This document shows, in pieces, positions 38,512 through 50,500 of a DNA stretch of 64,000 nucleotides. The notes under the pieces were generated by a model. That model made no database searches. It saw only the letters and a program-made list of their open reading frames with translations, and was not told the DNA's origin. Each line of letters begins with the position of its first letter. Within the stretch, counting starts at the first letter, position 1. Both the position numbers and the translations under genes were made by a program. The stretch comes from Stenopsyche tienmushanensis (taxonomy: Eukaryota; Arthropoda; Insecta; Trichoptera; Stenopsychidae). The DNA lies in NCBI GenBank assembly GCA_008973525.1, contig WACJ01000227.1, positions 62,001 through 126,000 on the forward strand, in the 5' to 3' direction.

Positions 38512-39109
38512 AATTTCGTTGTAAATATGAGATGTAATTTCACAATCTTTAAACGTTCTTAAGGTTAAAAGCACACCTTTCCCATGGAAATATATTAACA
38601 TAAAAACTGTGTTTAATAAAATAGTAGTAATGCAATAAGATCTTTATTGTCTCAGAAAATTTCATGTATAAATTTTTGTAAAAATATAATTTTGCAATTC
38701 CACTTAAATTGAATTCTCTTGGATCACTTTTATAACGCTAAACAGGTATAAACATAAATATTTTTTTCCAATTGAATTAAACATAATCTCACCTTTCATT
38801 TCCAAATAAGTTTTATTTATGGTTTTGCTGAATTTTACAGCTGTAATAAAATATATGAGCTATTTTCAATCATTCTATTGGAGCAATTATGCACATATCT
38901 AAATTATATTTAACGATAATGAAAGCATAATTATGAAAATATGAAAGTTGCCTAATAGATCTATTGTTGTTACAGCAAAGATAACAACATTTAACAAATC
39001 ATCGTGTTATATTACAAGATAATGACATCCATAACTATCATTCGATCTAAGGTCTAATGATAAACTGAAAATATGTAATATTTCTTAATAAATTCAAATA
39101 AAATACACT

Positions 39110-39115
39110 TTTATT
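39110..39115 (-). promoter_or_regulatory. candidate Mlx poly(A) signal
   Basis: The - strand reads AATAAA about 250 bases past the Mlx stop and it is the first canonical hexamer I find there. The assignment is positional only. Confidence 0.45.
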
Positions 39116-39363
39116 TAATAATGTCAAGGCCACAAATTGTCAAAATGTACTTTAAAAAACTGTTCAACATATTTACAAAAATTCGTCTGATATATTTAAC
39201 AAAAATAATATGATAGAATAGAAATAAAACTTTTATAAATAAAATTTTGTATCATTAAGCACGCTTAAAAGATATTTTCTAATTTTGTAAGCGCTTTTAT
39301 GCGAGATAACAAAACTATCAATAAATATATTCATTCAAAATTATATTTACAAGATTGAAAAAT

Positions 39364-39525
39364 CTAAAAATCCTGCTCATCTAAGGCGGCTGCTACTTGC
39401 GAACGCAACGCCTGAGGTTTGCAATGCTCTTCGAGCCATCCAAAGACTCCGGAGGAGAGTTCGGCAAAATCTCCCGTGGGAACAGTTTCGAACGACTCAA
39501 ACAATCCTTCCATGATAGACTGAAA
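39364..39525 (-). CDS. Mlx: Mlx coding exon 6 (C-terminal dimerisation region)
   Basis: Acceptor is gaatcag|TTTCAG, preferred over the AG six bases later because it supplies the conserved Phe-Gln before SIMEGLFESF. It encodes residues 175-227 and ends TAG at 39366-39364. It contains the MLX-type ELSSGVFGWLEEHC motif. Confidence 0.92.
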   Translation of the reverse strand, partial: FQSIMEGLFESFETVPTGDFAELSSGVFGWLEEHCKPQALRSQVAAALDEQDF

Positions 39526-40604
39526 CTGATTCATAAGATTAATATCAAAAGATCCATTACAAAATCAAATTTGATCAATATATCTAACCAATTTAAATTT
39601 ATCTGCATCGGAAAGTGCAGCTCCTGGTCCACGAGCAGGCGGCCTCTGCTGTAAAAGTTGGGTATACGCCGTGCGCATGATGTTTAATGCCGCCGCCTCT
39701 TTACGGAGTGCTGCTCTTTCAACACTCGCTTTCCGCCGACATTGAGAGAGATATTGAACATATTCAATTGACTTCTGCAAAACCTAAATATAAAAACACA
39801 ATCGTTAAAGCACAGTATTAAAACCACAAAGCGGTCAAAATTAAAAAGATTATGAAACAGACCGTAGCCTTGCTTAATTTATATCCAGATGCGTCTGTCT
39901 GTTGACACGTTGGTACAAGTTCTTGTAATAGATCGTAACCTTTTTTGATGGCATCTCTTCTTTTTTGTTCGGCCTAATAAAGAAAAATATGCTTAAAAAA
40001 CAATAAACCCAAATCAAACGTGGTATTATGAAAAAATATTAAACAGTGTATTTATACGCGTTTAATAAAAGAAAAATTACCTGAGTATGAGCCTCACGTC
40101 GACGTTCTTTATAACTCAATACTGAAGATTTATTATCTCCGCTGTCATCTTCATCTTCTATACAAATAAATAAAAATCATTTTTAATCCCAATAAGAAAG
40201 CATTGAAATATTATATATATATTTTTTAATGGCAGTTAAAATGTTTACCTGAATTATGCGGGGAAGATGTGGGTGTATGCAGCGATCCTGTGCTACTACA
40301 CCTCGAAAAGATGTGCTCTCGTTCTGTTGGGCTTGATGGCTCCAATTTCAACTCTAAGCAAACAAGAAAGGGGATCCATAATACAAAGATTTATTTAAAT
40401 ATTATTTAAAACTAAGAGCGTAAATTAGATATAAATTGATGCTATATAATCGTAATCAAAATGAAGACCCAAGGACATGAGTTTAAACATTCGATGATAA
40501 CGCATAGATAAGACATACGTCACAGACACTCAAAAATTTAGGAAAAAATATAATAATTTGAATAGAAAACCTTTCGTAGATTCGGAATAAGATGATTCAG
40601 CCAT
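39364..40604 (-). CDS. Mlx: Mlx / bigmax-like bHLH-leucine zipper transcription factor, six exons, complete
   Basis: Six exons join in frame to 227 residues (684 nt with stop). Exon 1 gives the start (ATG 40604-40602). Residues 47-56 are acidic. Residues about 62-120 are a bHLH with the usual E-box contact triad H70, E74 and R78 and a basic RRRE run. The zipper follows, then a C-terminal dimerisation region ending in a conserved WLEEHCKPQ segment. This order and the KSIEYVQYL helix-2 motif are those of MLX (bigmax in flies), the obligate partner of Mondo/ChREBP in sugar-responsive transcription in cytosol and nucleus. Length is close to that of human MLX. All junctions are GT..AG; the exon 4 donor is the weak GTCTGT. 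No frame break is seen. Its 3' end converges on the small + strand gene at 38192. Recognition is by memory of the family; no alignment was run. Confidence 0.93.
39589..39783 (-). CDS. Mlx: Mlx coding exon 5 (helix 2 and zipper)
   Basis: Exactly 65 codons, residues 110-174. Helix 2 (VLQKSIEYVQYL) runs into a coiled zipper-like region rich in A, E, R and L, then a Pro/Gly-rich spacer. The donor is TTG|GTTAGA; reading through it hits a stop within five codons. Confidence 0.92.
39863..39973 (-). CDS. Mlx: Mlx coding exon 4 (rest of basic region, helix 1, loop)
   Basis: Exactly 37 codons, residues 73-109 (AEQKRRDAIKKGY onward). E74 and R78 complete the E-box contact set. The donor GTCTGT is weak, but the join to exon 5 restores the conserved SKATVLQKS sequence. 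Confidence 0.93.
40081..40157 (-). CDS. Mlx: Mlx coding exon 3 (acidic stretch and basic region)
   Basis: Acceptor is tttgtatag|AA and donor CAG|GTAATT. Residues 47-72 run from an acidic EDEDD stretch into the basic region YKERRREAHTQ. H70, which reads the E-box, lies here. Confidence 0.93.
40249..40353 (-). CDS. Mlx: Mlx coding exon 2
   Basis: Acceptor is ttgcttag|AG and donor TCAG|GTAAAC. It encodes residues 12-46, a Ser/Pro/Thr-rich linker (LHTPTSSPHNS) with little expected structure. Confidence 0.88.
40571..40604 (-). CDS. Mlx: Mlx coding exon 1
   Basis: Starts with ATG at 40604-40602 and encodes 11 residues plus one base (MAESSYSESTK). The donor is G|GTTTTC. The start is chosen because it opens the frame that continues into exon 2; a short acidic/serine N-terminus suits the family. 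Confidence 0.8.
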
Positions 40605-40615
40605 GATTAGAGTAT

Positions 40616-40642
40616 GATCCGCGGGGCAGAGCCCCGCGGATC
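40616..40642. repeat. perfect GC-rich hairpin in the Mlx leader
   Basis: Arms 40616-40627 and 40631-40642 (GATCCGCGGGGC and its exact complement) flank an AGA loop. It lies 12 bases upstream of the Mlx ATG and stands out in an AT-rich region. In RNA it would fold into a very stable 12-bp stem just before the start codon. Whether it is transcribed is not visible. Confidence 0.85.
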
Positions 40643-40643
40643 A

Positions 40644-40649
40644 CAGCTG
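40644..40649. promoter_or_regulatory. E-box CAGCTG beside the hairpin
   Basis: A CAGCTG hexamer sits one base past the hairpin in the Mlx upstream region. It fits the CANNTG consensus but is not the CACGTG type preferred by Mlx/Mondo. One hexamer is weak evidence. Confidence 0.3.
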
Positions 40650-41069
40650 CCACACGACACAGTCTGTCAACTGCTTAACCTCCCATAACACTGCAAATAC
40701 CCACCATTGACAAACACACAGATTCCCTATCATGACGTTTTATGAGCAATGTAACACTCATTTGAAGTCGTCGTTGTGAATTAATTCAATAGGGATACAA
40801 ATAATTACTATCGTTTTAATTAAATTGATTTTCTATTCATATTTTTTTATCTTCAACAAATATACTCAAAAAATATTTTTTAAAAAATTAAATTTAAAAA
40901 AAACGAATTTAAAAATAAATTCGACAGAAGTAGTCTATTCTAATTTAGGTATTCGAATAAAATAAATTCATTTTAAATCTATTGAAGCTGCTGATGATAA
41001 AATAATTAATCCAAAATAATATTAAAACGGAATTAAAATGGAATTTAAATTAAAAAGAGGTAATCGCCC

Positions 41070-41480
41070 CAGAAATTGTGAAGAATAAGTACGCGAGCTA
41101 GCAGACATGGTAGAACTTTCAAAAAATGCTGTACATCACATATTGGCTGAAAATTTGGACATGAGAAAGCTGTGCGCAAGATGAGTGCCGCGTTTGCTCA
41201 CAATGGAACAAAAACAGCGTCGTAATGATGCTTCGATCGAATGTTTGGCGATGTTTCACAGCAATAAGGCCGAGTTTATGCATCAATTCAGGACGAAACA
41301 TGGGTCCATCATTTCACATCTGAGACAATGGGACATGGGGAGCCTCCACTGATTCGAGCTGTTGATTGGTCCCACTATTCGAGACCACAGCAACAAAAGT
41401 GCGCAGTAAGATGCACAAAATCTGAATTTAATATCCATAACCGCAAGGACACACTCATTCTCAACTTCAAAAAATGCTAG
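41070..41480 (+). mobile_element. decayed mariner N-terminal fragment
   Basis: Reads LSKNAVHHILAENLDMRKLCAR-VPRLLTMEQKQRR and CLAMFHSNKAEF in part, then decays. Related to, but diverged from, the copy at 31.4 kb. Confidence 0.75.
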
Positions 41481-41539
41481 CTAATATAGCAGCATAAAAT
41501 AGTAAAATAGATAAATATAGTTTTTGTGACCTCATTTGG

Positions 41540-41812
41540 TGCGAGCCACTATGTATGTTAATCTCTGAAGGGAGCTTCCGTGATCGTACAGATCATATAA
41601 AATGTCGCAAAAAGCCCTATAAGAGAACGGAGTGGCCACAAGGCCTGTGTGTCCAACCGGTCCGCCTTTCGGACCGCTGATATGACGAATTAACGCCTCA
41701 CGATCGGACGCCATACCTTGTATACGCCTACAGAATAATTACGAACTCTCATTATCGCACATCTCTCGCCTGTGGGGAGTGCCAGCTTTGCCAACCCTTT
41801 GTTACGACCCTG
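41540..41812 (-). mobile_element. hAT-like MITE family D, copy 2
   Basis: On the - strand it starts CAGGGTCGTAACAAAGGG and contains the GGCGGACCGGTTG...GTGGCCACTCCG core. The distal end near 41540 is too diverged to define. Confidence 0.6.
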
Positions 41813-42145
41813 TCATCCAAATGTGACGCCTAGATGTTTATTCAATGTGCAATACATAGTGCCGTTTTGCTGGAAATCATCATAAAACACATCAATATGA
41901 TTCAATTGTGGTTATAGTCACTCAACATTGATTAGTATGTTTAGCATTCACAGTAGCAGTGTTTCCAGCACCATCCCTGAAGATTTGCCCAAAATGCACA
42001 CCAAACAGTAACCTTTGTTTGGGTGTAGACATTTTTTCTGTATAACATGAGGATTTTCATCATCCCAGGTGCGACAACTTTTCTTGAAAACAACGGATCA
42101 CTTGTTCGTTGTTCAATAATAACGTAAATCAGGCATTACACCAAG

Positions 42146-42172
42146 ACTGATTGATTGATTGACTGACTGATT
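42146..42172. repeat. TGAT/TGAC microsatellite
   Basis: ACTGATTGATTGATTGACTG followed by ACTGATT. Confidence 0.7.
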
Positions 42173-42861
42173 TGACTCTCCGTAAATCACCTATTAGCCT
42201 TTATAATCATTCGATTAGAGCCCAAAATTGGAAAGAAATAAATGAAAATATGATTTTGATCACACATTTATTGTTTCAACTAATAAAAATACTAAATTAT
42301 TAACTGTAGTACAATGAATAAAAATATCATGATGAACAGACCTGCTGTATTTTAATAGCCAGTACATAAAAAACAATGTTACATTTTAAAATGGTGACCG
42401 AAAGATATTTACTCGAGGGAAAAACAAAATATAACTTTTCATAATCGAAAATCAGCTCACTTAACACATAAGAAGATGGTGAACCAATAATTATCGCACA
42501 ATCACATTCCGAGAATAAGATGGTGTAATTCGTTTAAAAAAATATGTATAAAATGCAATCCATTCATTCAGTCCATCGCCGCTGCTTCGCCTTCTCCCCT
42601 TAAGCGATTGAGGTCACCCCTTGTTAACATTGTTTATCCAATCTATTTCAAAAAATGCACATTCATGTTAAAAGATACATTTGTAATTAAAATAATAAAT
42701 TTAAGAATAGATGGCGAACATTTCAATATTCGTTAATTAATCAACCCAAATGCTTATCTTTCGTTAATTTTAATGCTATATTTGATAGTCATTTACATTT
42801 TGAGTTGATCATGTAGATCAAAATAATCATAGATGGTAGTAAATACAAAAATATTACTAAA

Positions 42862-42886
42862 TATGTATATATATTATATATACATA
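42862..42886. repeat. AT palindrome
   Basis: Perfect 12-base arms (TATGTATATATA) around a single T. Simple-sequence origin is likely. Confidence 0.8.
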
Positions 42887-45205
42887 ATCATACCCCATTT
42901 AGCACACCAGAGAATGGCAGTCAAACGCAAATACTGCTCAATGATGGTTCTTTTTCATATCTCGTGTCGAGGGATACGGAATAAATCCGAGTGGACGCAC
43001 ATTGTTTGAAAATGTGTTTAATTTAAGGCGATTGTCAAACATGCCAAACAGAGTATGAATATATACGTGCGTTTATACAACATCTATCACCTTAAGACTG
43101 CTAAATATTGTACTATTCAGAATGAATTTTAGAGTATTGCACCACACAATAGACTCACAACAGCGTAACACTGCCAAATGTATGATAGGGATAAAATAAT
43201 TATATAATAAAACATCTCATAAGTAATAATAATGAATTCAACATACTTGAACAACATGGCCACCTTAAAAGATAAAATTGCATTGCATTGACCGGGACAT
43301 ACCTGCATTTCCAATATTTGGTAATTAAAATTAAATATATTTGTACATTGAGCTTTCGATTACTTGAATTTACAAATCCGCACTCGGCGCGTCGTAATCG
43401 CTTGAATTTAAAAAAGCAAAATCTATAAAATTCACTCGGAATCGACACAACAAAATTGATGAATGCCACTATCACAGACACAATTTATTTCTAACGTTTG
43501 AAAATCTTGGCCGGATCCAAATGAAACTCTATTAAACGGTATATAGAAAAATATCCATTCAATGAATATGAGCGTCGGTTGTATTTTGTCACGCGCGTTA
43601 AAATAAAGCTGGCTAATTGACGACTGAACAGGCTGTGTTTATAAAATGATGCGTATGTACTTACTTACAACAAATAATTTTAGCTTAAATACGAATAATG
43701 CTAAAGTGCCAGAATATCAAACCGATATGTTGGTTGTACCCAAATTTTTGCATTTTAGTGTTGAAATATCTATTTAATATGTATATTCTATCTTCGATAT
43801 TAAACGCTCCGTTAATTATGACGACGTTAAGACCACAATGAGAAACTTCAATTTTGAAATTCCAACCCCTGAGCAAAATGCAATTAAGTTCTATTTTTTA
43901 TGTTTATTTTTTTAAAGCTGAATATATCAATTGTACTATTATTCCGTCCCTACAATGACAATGGACTTACAAAAACATTTAAGTACGTTTTACAAAAATA
44001 TATGGCAAGATGATCGATACGACGCGTAAACTATTAATTCGTCGCGTTCGAAAATAACGTTTGAAGACCGTTTCTATGATAGTTTACGCGTGCGTATTTC
44101 TCGAAACTATGGAAGCGTGTCTGTTAATAACAATCATATTGCGAAACACTTAACACTAGAAAGATTTTTTTTTCTTTAGGCAATAGTTTAAATTTATACA
44201 CAAAAATATTCCTCCATTGTACAATAAACATTTACAATGACTCGCCTGAATTTAATTGGACACCATTCAAAATTGATTTACAAATCAGTGCAACTTCACC
44301 TCTAATATATGCAAGTGAAATTCTATTGTCATGAAGTGGCCACACTCAATCTGTATGACATATATTACAAACGTAGGTAATAATTATATAAGGCCCTAAT
44401 ATGTATTTACAAGACACTCAGTTCTCTACATGTACACTGTTTTTTTTTTTTTGTGCACACAAGATTTTTGCAACAAAAAATGAACACATTTATGTTTAAT
44501 ATTGAACCTCTACAAAGATTAAACCATTAAATTTTTGTAAGTATATTTTAAAACTAAACTATCCTCACAAATTATACACTTAGGCTAAAAGTAATTTTTT
44601 TAACATTACGAAAAGAACTATTAAAATTTAACTTAATACCTATGAAATTGAATAACTATTTTCATTTCCCAAAAAATTTACTATTGATTACAAATTTACA
44701 TTAGGTTCTGTATACGTTAACAATACATGATAAAAGAATACAGACATAAATCGTGATATGAAGTTTTTATCACACACATGGATATTAAATAAATATGGAA
44801 ATTAAAATGTTAAATAAATAAATACACTTTACAAATCATAAAGCAGACGTAATAAGTTAAAACAAAACTAGGTCAAGCATTACATACGTGTTGATACATT
44901 TGAGGTTTTTTATATACTTATGTGTTTAGATTAAAACGGGTAGATATTTGGATCGGAGAACGCATACTGTTATCCCAAGTACATGCAATTGTATATTTTA
45001 TTCAGACAATACAAATAAAAATCCCAATACAAGCGACTAAATAAAACAGATCTTTTATGCAACAAAATAAAGTTCATAACGAATCGATATACACAGACAA
45101 GATATAGAATGTTTGGAAACATGTTAATCAATATTCGGCGATAGTAACGAATATAAACGGATCATCATATCGAACCAACATAGTGTACGTTTCAATTGAT
45201 AAATA

Positions 45206-45857
45206 TCAGGTTGGGGAATAAGTTCGTAGTGTTTTTATATTTCAGGAATTGAAAATGGAATATCCAGGAGGTAAAAAGCAACATTTTCGACACCTACTCT
45301 TCTTCGCTTTTCATCGAGGCCAAAAAGCTGCTGAAGCAGCCCAGGACATCTGCAACGTATACGGAGAAAGTTTCATGCCAATACATAAACATGAAGCAAA
45401 GAAAGGAATGGGTGGCTTCAGAAGATACGCCAAAGCCAAGAGTCAAGCCTGACCTCCACCCAAAGACTATGATCTGTGTGTTTATGGGACTGGGAGGGCA
45501 TCGTGCATTGGGAGATGCTCGAAATGAATGCCACAGACAACAAGGAGCATTACATAGCTCAGTTATACCGCGTGAAAGAGGCTATTCAACTGAAAAGATC
45601 CCATTGACAAGCCAGGCCCCATATTGCACAAGTCGTCAAAGCCAGCACTCCAAGAGCTCGAATGGGAGATCCTTCAGCATCCGCCGTATTCTCCAGATCT
45701 TGCACCGACGGATTACCGGCATCGACTTTTGTTGATTGAATTGGTCGAGAGGTGAAAGGAGGTAAGTAAACAGCAATGGCGAATACATGTTTAATTAATT
45801 TATTGCTTTAAATAAAAGTTTTTGATAAAAACGCTACGAACTTATCCCCCAACCTAA
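45206..45857 (+). mobile_element. internally deleted mariner with 31-base terminal repeats
   Basis: AGGTTGGGGAATAAGTTCGT at 45208 and its inverse ending 45855; 29 of 31 bases agree. TA-flanked. Inside: KQHFRHLLFFAFHRGQKAAE and EAAQDICNVYGE (N-terminal HTH), then VKPDLHPK, ICVWWDWEGIVHW and NKEHYIAQLYRV, with a deletion between and a frameshift. Confidence 0.9.
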
Positions 45858-47154
45858 TACAAAGCGATTCAATCAATAATCATTTATCACCATTGTTACA
45901 CCTTACCTTTGTCGTGTGCATTTTTTTATCCGCTGAAATATGCCACCATCTAATAAAAAAAACGACGTATGAACATTAGAGATTACAAAAAAAACCAGGA
46001 ATTTTCATTTTAAAATTTACAATTTGAGAAAGACGATAAACGCAGTCGTGAAACGTAAACATGAAAAAACGGAAAATCGTATTTAAATCATATTTATTGT
46101 ACTCATTTAGTCGGAATTCAAATCAAACGGAAACAAATATAAACTGTGTGATTATCGATTTTGAAGTGAAAATATGTAATTTTATAAATTTTCATAAAAA
46201 ATACTCCTAAATTTAGTTTTTTTTTTGTTTTTTTGTTAAAGGTAAGCATCCCTTAAATTTCACAAAATGTGCATTTTTATAATTTTTTTCTCAACTCATC
46301 ATTTCCTTCAAAAAGAAATATAAATCATCTTTTTACTCTTGCCAATATCTTTTCTCCGCCAATGAAATTTAAACTATAGCGGTACTAAATCAAATTCATC
46401 CATGCCCACATAGTCGTCGCCCAGTCGCTACTTAACCTTAAGTGTAATTTATGATAAAAATTGTTTATATAGCATAATTCTACATTCATCGGGACAATAA
46501 ATATAATTTAGATTTCAAATAATATTTAATAGATGCTCACTTAACTTCTCATTAATTGTATAACATTATATTAATGCTCTTTGAACACTCAAATATAATA
46601 AACGTGTGAATGCACCGCAGCAAGACAAACTCATCTCATTTTAAAAAAACATGTCCAATTCTTGAACACGGCAATTAACTTTCATCGAATTCAAAATGAT
46701 TAATTGCAGAATAAATACTTTACTACAGGATAATGCTTCATCAACCTTATAGTTATAGATTATGGTTCTTATACCGTTTTATTGAAATATGTTATAGATT
46801 GCTGTTTAAAATATAATTACTGACCCTTTTGATCCGGGCAATCAGAATTACATACGCCTAATTACATAATTTTAAAATCATGTAGTAACCAGCCAGCATG
46901 ATAAATTATTTCTAATCGGATAAAAATATTTGAACACGAGATATACATATTAATTAGTTTCATAATATAAACGGAGTATGCAGTGCATCAAAAAAGTAGA
47001 AGACAGAACAGAAAATGTGTTAGAGAGCATCTTCTATAATAAGTGATTATCTATTAAGTTTTAAAATATATCAACATCAGAATTTGAAAAATATAGCATT
47101 GAATGCAATATTCACCGATGCGAGATTCTATCTCATGGCTGATGGATAGGTCTC
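45858..47154. other. AT-rich sequence 3' of FBXO28
   Basis: Probably includes the FBXO28 3' UTR; several - strand AATAAA candidates exist (e.g. near 46775). Nothing else recognised. Confidence 0.4.
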
Positions 47155-47523
47155 TCACTGTTTCCGGGGTTTAGTTGAGCGTTGAATACGTCGTTTTTTA
47201 TGTTCTTGGGGTGAGCTCGAACCGTCGGCGAGAACGCGCTTTGAGCATCCTTCGTCGGAAGATTGCGATTTGCTTTCCCCGTTGGTAGGTCTACGCGCCT
47301 TCGGAGAGCCTGGTGTTTTACTATTTGAACTACTCGACGCTTTGGGCGATAAAGGATTCTCCAAAACATGTACAATTTCAATATTTGAAGGCAATACAGG
47401 TACAGAAAGCGGGTGCAGGAGTTGGAGCAGCCACGGGTTGTGGGGACGGCGGTCTCAGCTGGATCCAAGACGGTTGGTGGTCGACGGAAGCCATCAACAA
47501 ACTGCATCCGCCTCTGCCAAATA
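47155..47523 (-). CDS. FBXO28: FBXO28 coding exon 6 (C-terminal basic tail), with two frame breaks
   Basis: The acceptor is a long T-run plus AG. The exon ends TGA (47157-47155) after RSTKPRKQ. It reads in three successive frames: a start (YLAEADAV), a Pro-rich middle (PPSPQPVAAPTPAP) and a Ser/Lys/Arg tail. The switches fall at two short A-runs on + (47499-47501 and 47406-47408), each explicable by one base. The tail resembles the human C-terminus. Confidence 0.75.
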
Positions 47524-50500
47524 CTAAAAAAAAAAAAAAAAAGCATTTCATTATAAATTTCTATAAAAAAAATCAATTGATTAACCCTTTGAAGTCCAGT
47601 GTCCGCACGTCTTGGACATCATTTTTTTTTCTTAGCAGATCAAGTGTCCATAACGTGTAGACATTTCTTTAAAGATACTTTTAAAAATATTCCGTGATGA
47701 TTTTAAGCTGTGGAATGAAGCAAATGTTCTAGAAGGAATACTATTGCTTTACTACTAAATAATAGACCATTTAATTGTTTCCTGGTATGTGAAAAGAAAT
47801 GTTTGCGACGGAGTATTTTTGTCCACTGCAGATGTGAAATCACAATTTTAAACAATAGTCTTTGGCAAACTGTGTCACCGTGAACATCTGACAGTTTAAT
47901 TATTTTTCGTGAGTTTTTAAATGATAATGACTCTGGAAATAAAGTCATGTATTCACCGACAAATTTTACACTAATCCAAAGCTTGCTGAGGAACTTTTAA
48001 AAATAAATTATTACCTTACCGGTAAAACCGTGGCGGCCAAAAATACTTACCACAAAAAAGAAAAACTTGTGTTAGCTTGGCAAGTTAAGGGAAATGTAAC
48101 GATGCATAGTGCAAAGCACACATTGTTCCGTTGTTCACAAGCACACATTGGAGAAGTCCCGGAAGAAAAACCCGATAATGCATTGATAATAACAACCAAA
48201 AAGAAATTATTGAAAAGCCAACAGTTATTTAAAATTACATAAAAAATGTGGGAGGAGTAGACACTGCCGATCAACTGGCAACGTCATATTTTTTTATGCG
48301 TCATTAAAATGGTGGAGGAAACTTTTTTTTTTTGGGATTAGAGACATTAATTGTGAATACATACATTATACTAGAGAAAAAAGACGAAAGCCCCAGTCAT
48401 AAAATTTTGCCAAATGTCGATGTAAATCATCGAGAATTTTGGTGCAGCCAAAAAGACAGATACCGGACGTTGATCAACAACCAAAAAGTTGATGACGAGA
48501 AACGATTGAATAAAAATCCCCATTATATATATGATTCTACAAACTACAAAGATTGTGTGTTCGCATCGTAATATTCCAGAAAAAAGAAAACAGACATCGT
48601 TATATTGCGATAAGTGCGAAAAAAGATCCGGACTCCATTCTGGAGATTGTTTTAGGAATTAATTTTTGTAAATTAGTATTAAATATATCAACAAACATCA
48701 TTCGTACTAAATACATATTTTTATTTATTTATTTTACCACGTTTCCTTAATTTTTCACCATAAACATTTCACCGAAATGGCTTGTACTGGGTGCGACACT
48801 TGAAAAAAAAAACCTTCAGGACCGCAAAGGGTTAAACAAAATAGCATTCATATTTTTTAACTATAGAATTTTAACACAATATTTGAAATAAATACAATCA
48901 TACATTTGTATTAAAAACCCACCTGATCAAGTGTTAATTGTTGCATAAGATTGGGCACCATGGAATCCCCAGCACTCAGAACAAACTGAAGACGGTGTAG
49001 TGGCAGGAGATTTAGAGCGCCAATATTGCAATTCAGTGCGACATTTATTGAGTTCTTGGAATAATGTCTGAAACTTGCGAGAAGTTTCTTCATTTTTCTT
49101 ATCATGCTCATCTAACCGACTTGCATATTCAATGGTTTGTTTTTGTTGATCAGCTAAAAGTCTTTGATGCTCAGCTAGTTGCTTTTGTTGCCATGCAGCT
49201 TTTCGTTTGCAACTGCGTAACTCTGAGCGAAGTGCAGTGAGTTGATTATTATACCTATTATACAAAAATGAGATAAAAAAAACATCAAAATTTGAATAAA
49301 CAATTGATTGAAATTCAATCTGAATAGCAAAATTGATGTACAATACCTCTTCATTCCTTGCTTAATACGATGTATTCTTTTACGGAGCACCATATTACTT
49401 TGAGGTGGTGGCGGAGAGGGCGGCAAATATTCTTCTTCGTAAAGCATGGAAGTTCCGCCCGAATCTCCAGAACTGTTACCGACTCCATTCGAGCCGGAAG
49501 GCGGAGGAGAATCGATACACAAATATGATTTATTACCATCACCAGCTAAAACGAATACAATCAACATTAAAGACATCCCCAAACAAATAAATTTCTGCCG
49601 TCAATATTACATCACTCATTACTAAACTTACGTGAAAACGTTCCCGTTAAATCGAAAAAGTCTGTTCCAAAATATGTTATTTCAGGTAAATTTGGTTCCA
49701 TGTGTTCTTTGAAAAATTCCATGGCCATTGTGCTGAGATCAAAGAGTTCGTCTGTTAATTTGAATGGCCGAGCTAATTTTGTGGTAACTTTCAGATATTC
49801 TAAAATACTATCCACTTCATCGAGGATCTGAAATTAAAACACGGTTACAAAAAGAACTATTTTATCATTCATCCTATGTAAGTCTATTTCAATAATTAAA
49901 AATTAAAATGTCGTTATTCATTGTTTATATAAGCGTTAGGTAATTTTGTTTGAAAACAAATAATACACATCGCTATTAAAAACATGTAAATCACTTATGT
50001 AAATACAGATATGACGAAATTTAATAAATCAAATATTCATTCAAATGTGATTTAAACCAGCGCTCCACAACCGCTGTGTAAAGACACAGTACTATGCCAC
50101 GAGATAATGCTAGGTGTATTTCTATGTTAAAAGAAATCTAATTAAAATCAAAAACAAAGGCAATTACTGCCAAAATAAAAGCATATATGAATGCAGGGTT
50201 TCTTAATCTGTGGGTCATGACCCAAACTTGGATCGCTGTGGTCTCCAGAATGGGTCACTAAAGCTTTCCAAATAAATTAATAATTAGTAATCTAACTTGA
50301 TTTTGTACAAACAATAATGAAAAACGATGTATGCTATTTGAGTACTGATTGCCAGGTCCGTAACAAGGGCGTGGCAAAGCAGGCGCCCGCCATGGGCGCA
50401 GCTGGCATTGGGACGCAAAACGATTTACATGAACCAACACTGATTGACTTTGTCCGATTTTATAATATATATTAAGTTGTCTAATCCCTCTTTTCTTTGT

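Larger units (their letters stand above)
41813..45205. other. AT-rich noncoding upstream of Mlx
   Basis: No gene supported. It contains the microsatellite and AT palindrome listed separately and a block with CGCG words near 44.0-44.1 kb. The - strand ORFs at 43.1-43.9 kb show no family features. Confidence 0.5.

Noticed and set aside
47133..47660. ORFs of 147 residues (-) and 115 and 85 residues (+) around FBXO28 exon 6
   Set aside because: They are other frames of the same exon. The 147-residue ORF crosses the poly-T acceptor and lacks the conserved C-terminal tail.
50057..50100. CAGCGCTCCACAACCGC as another hAT end
   Set aside because: Only one end was seen and no partner or duplication was identified. 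The same holds for CCAGTGGTTTCAA at 8699.
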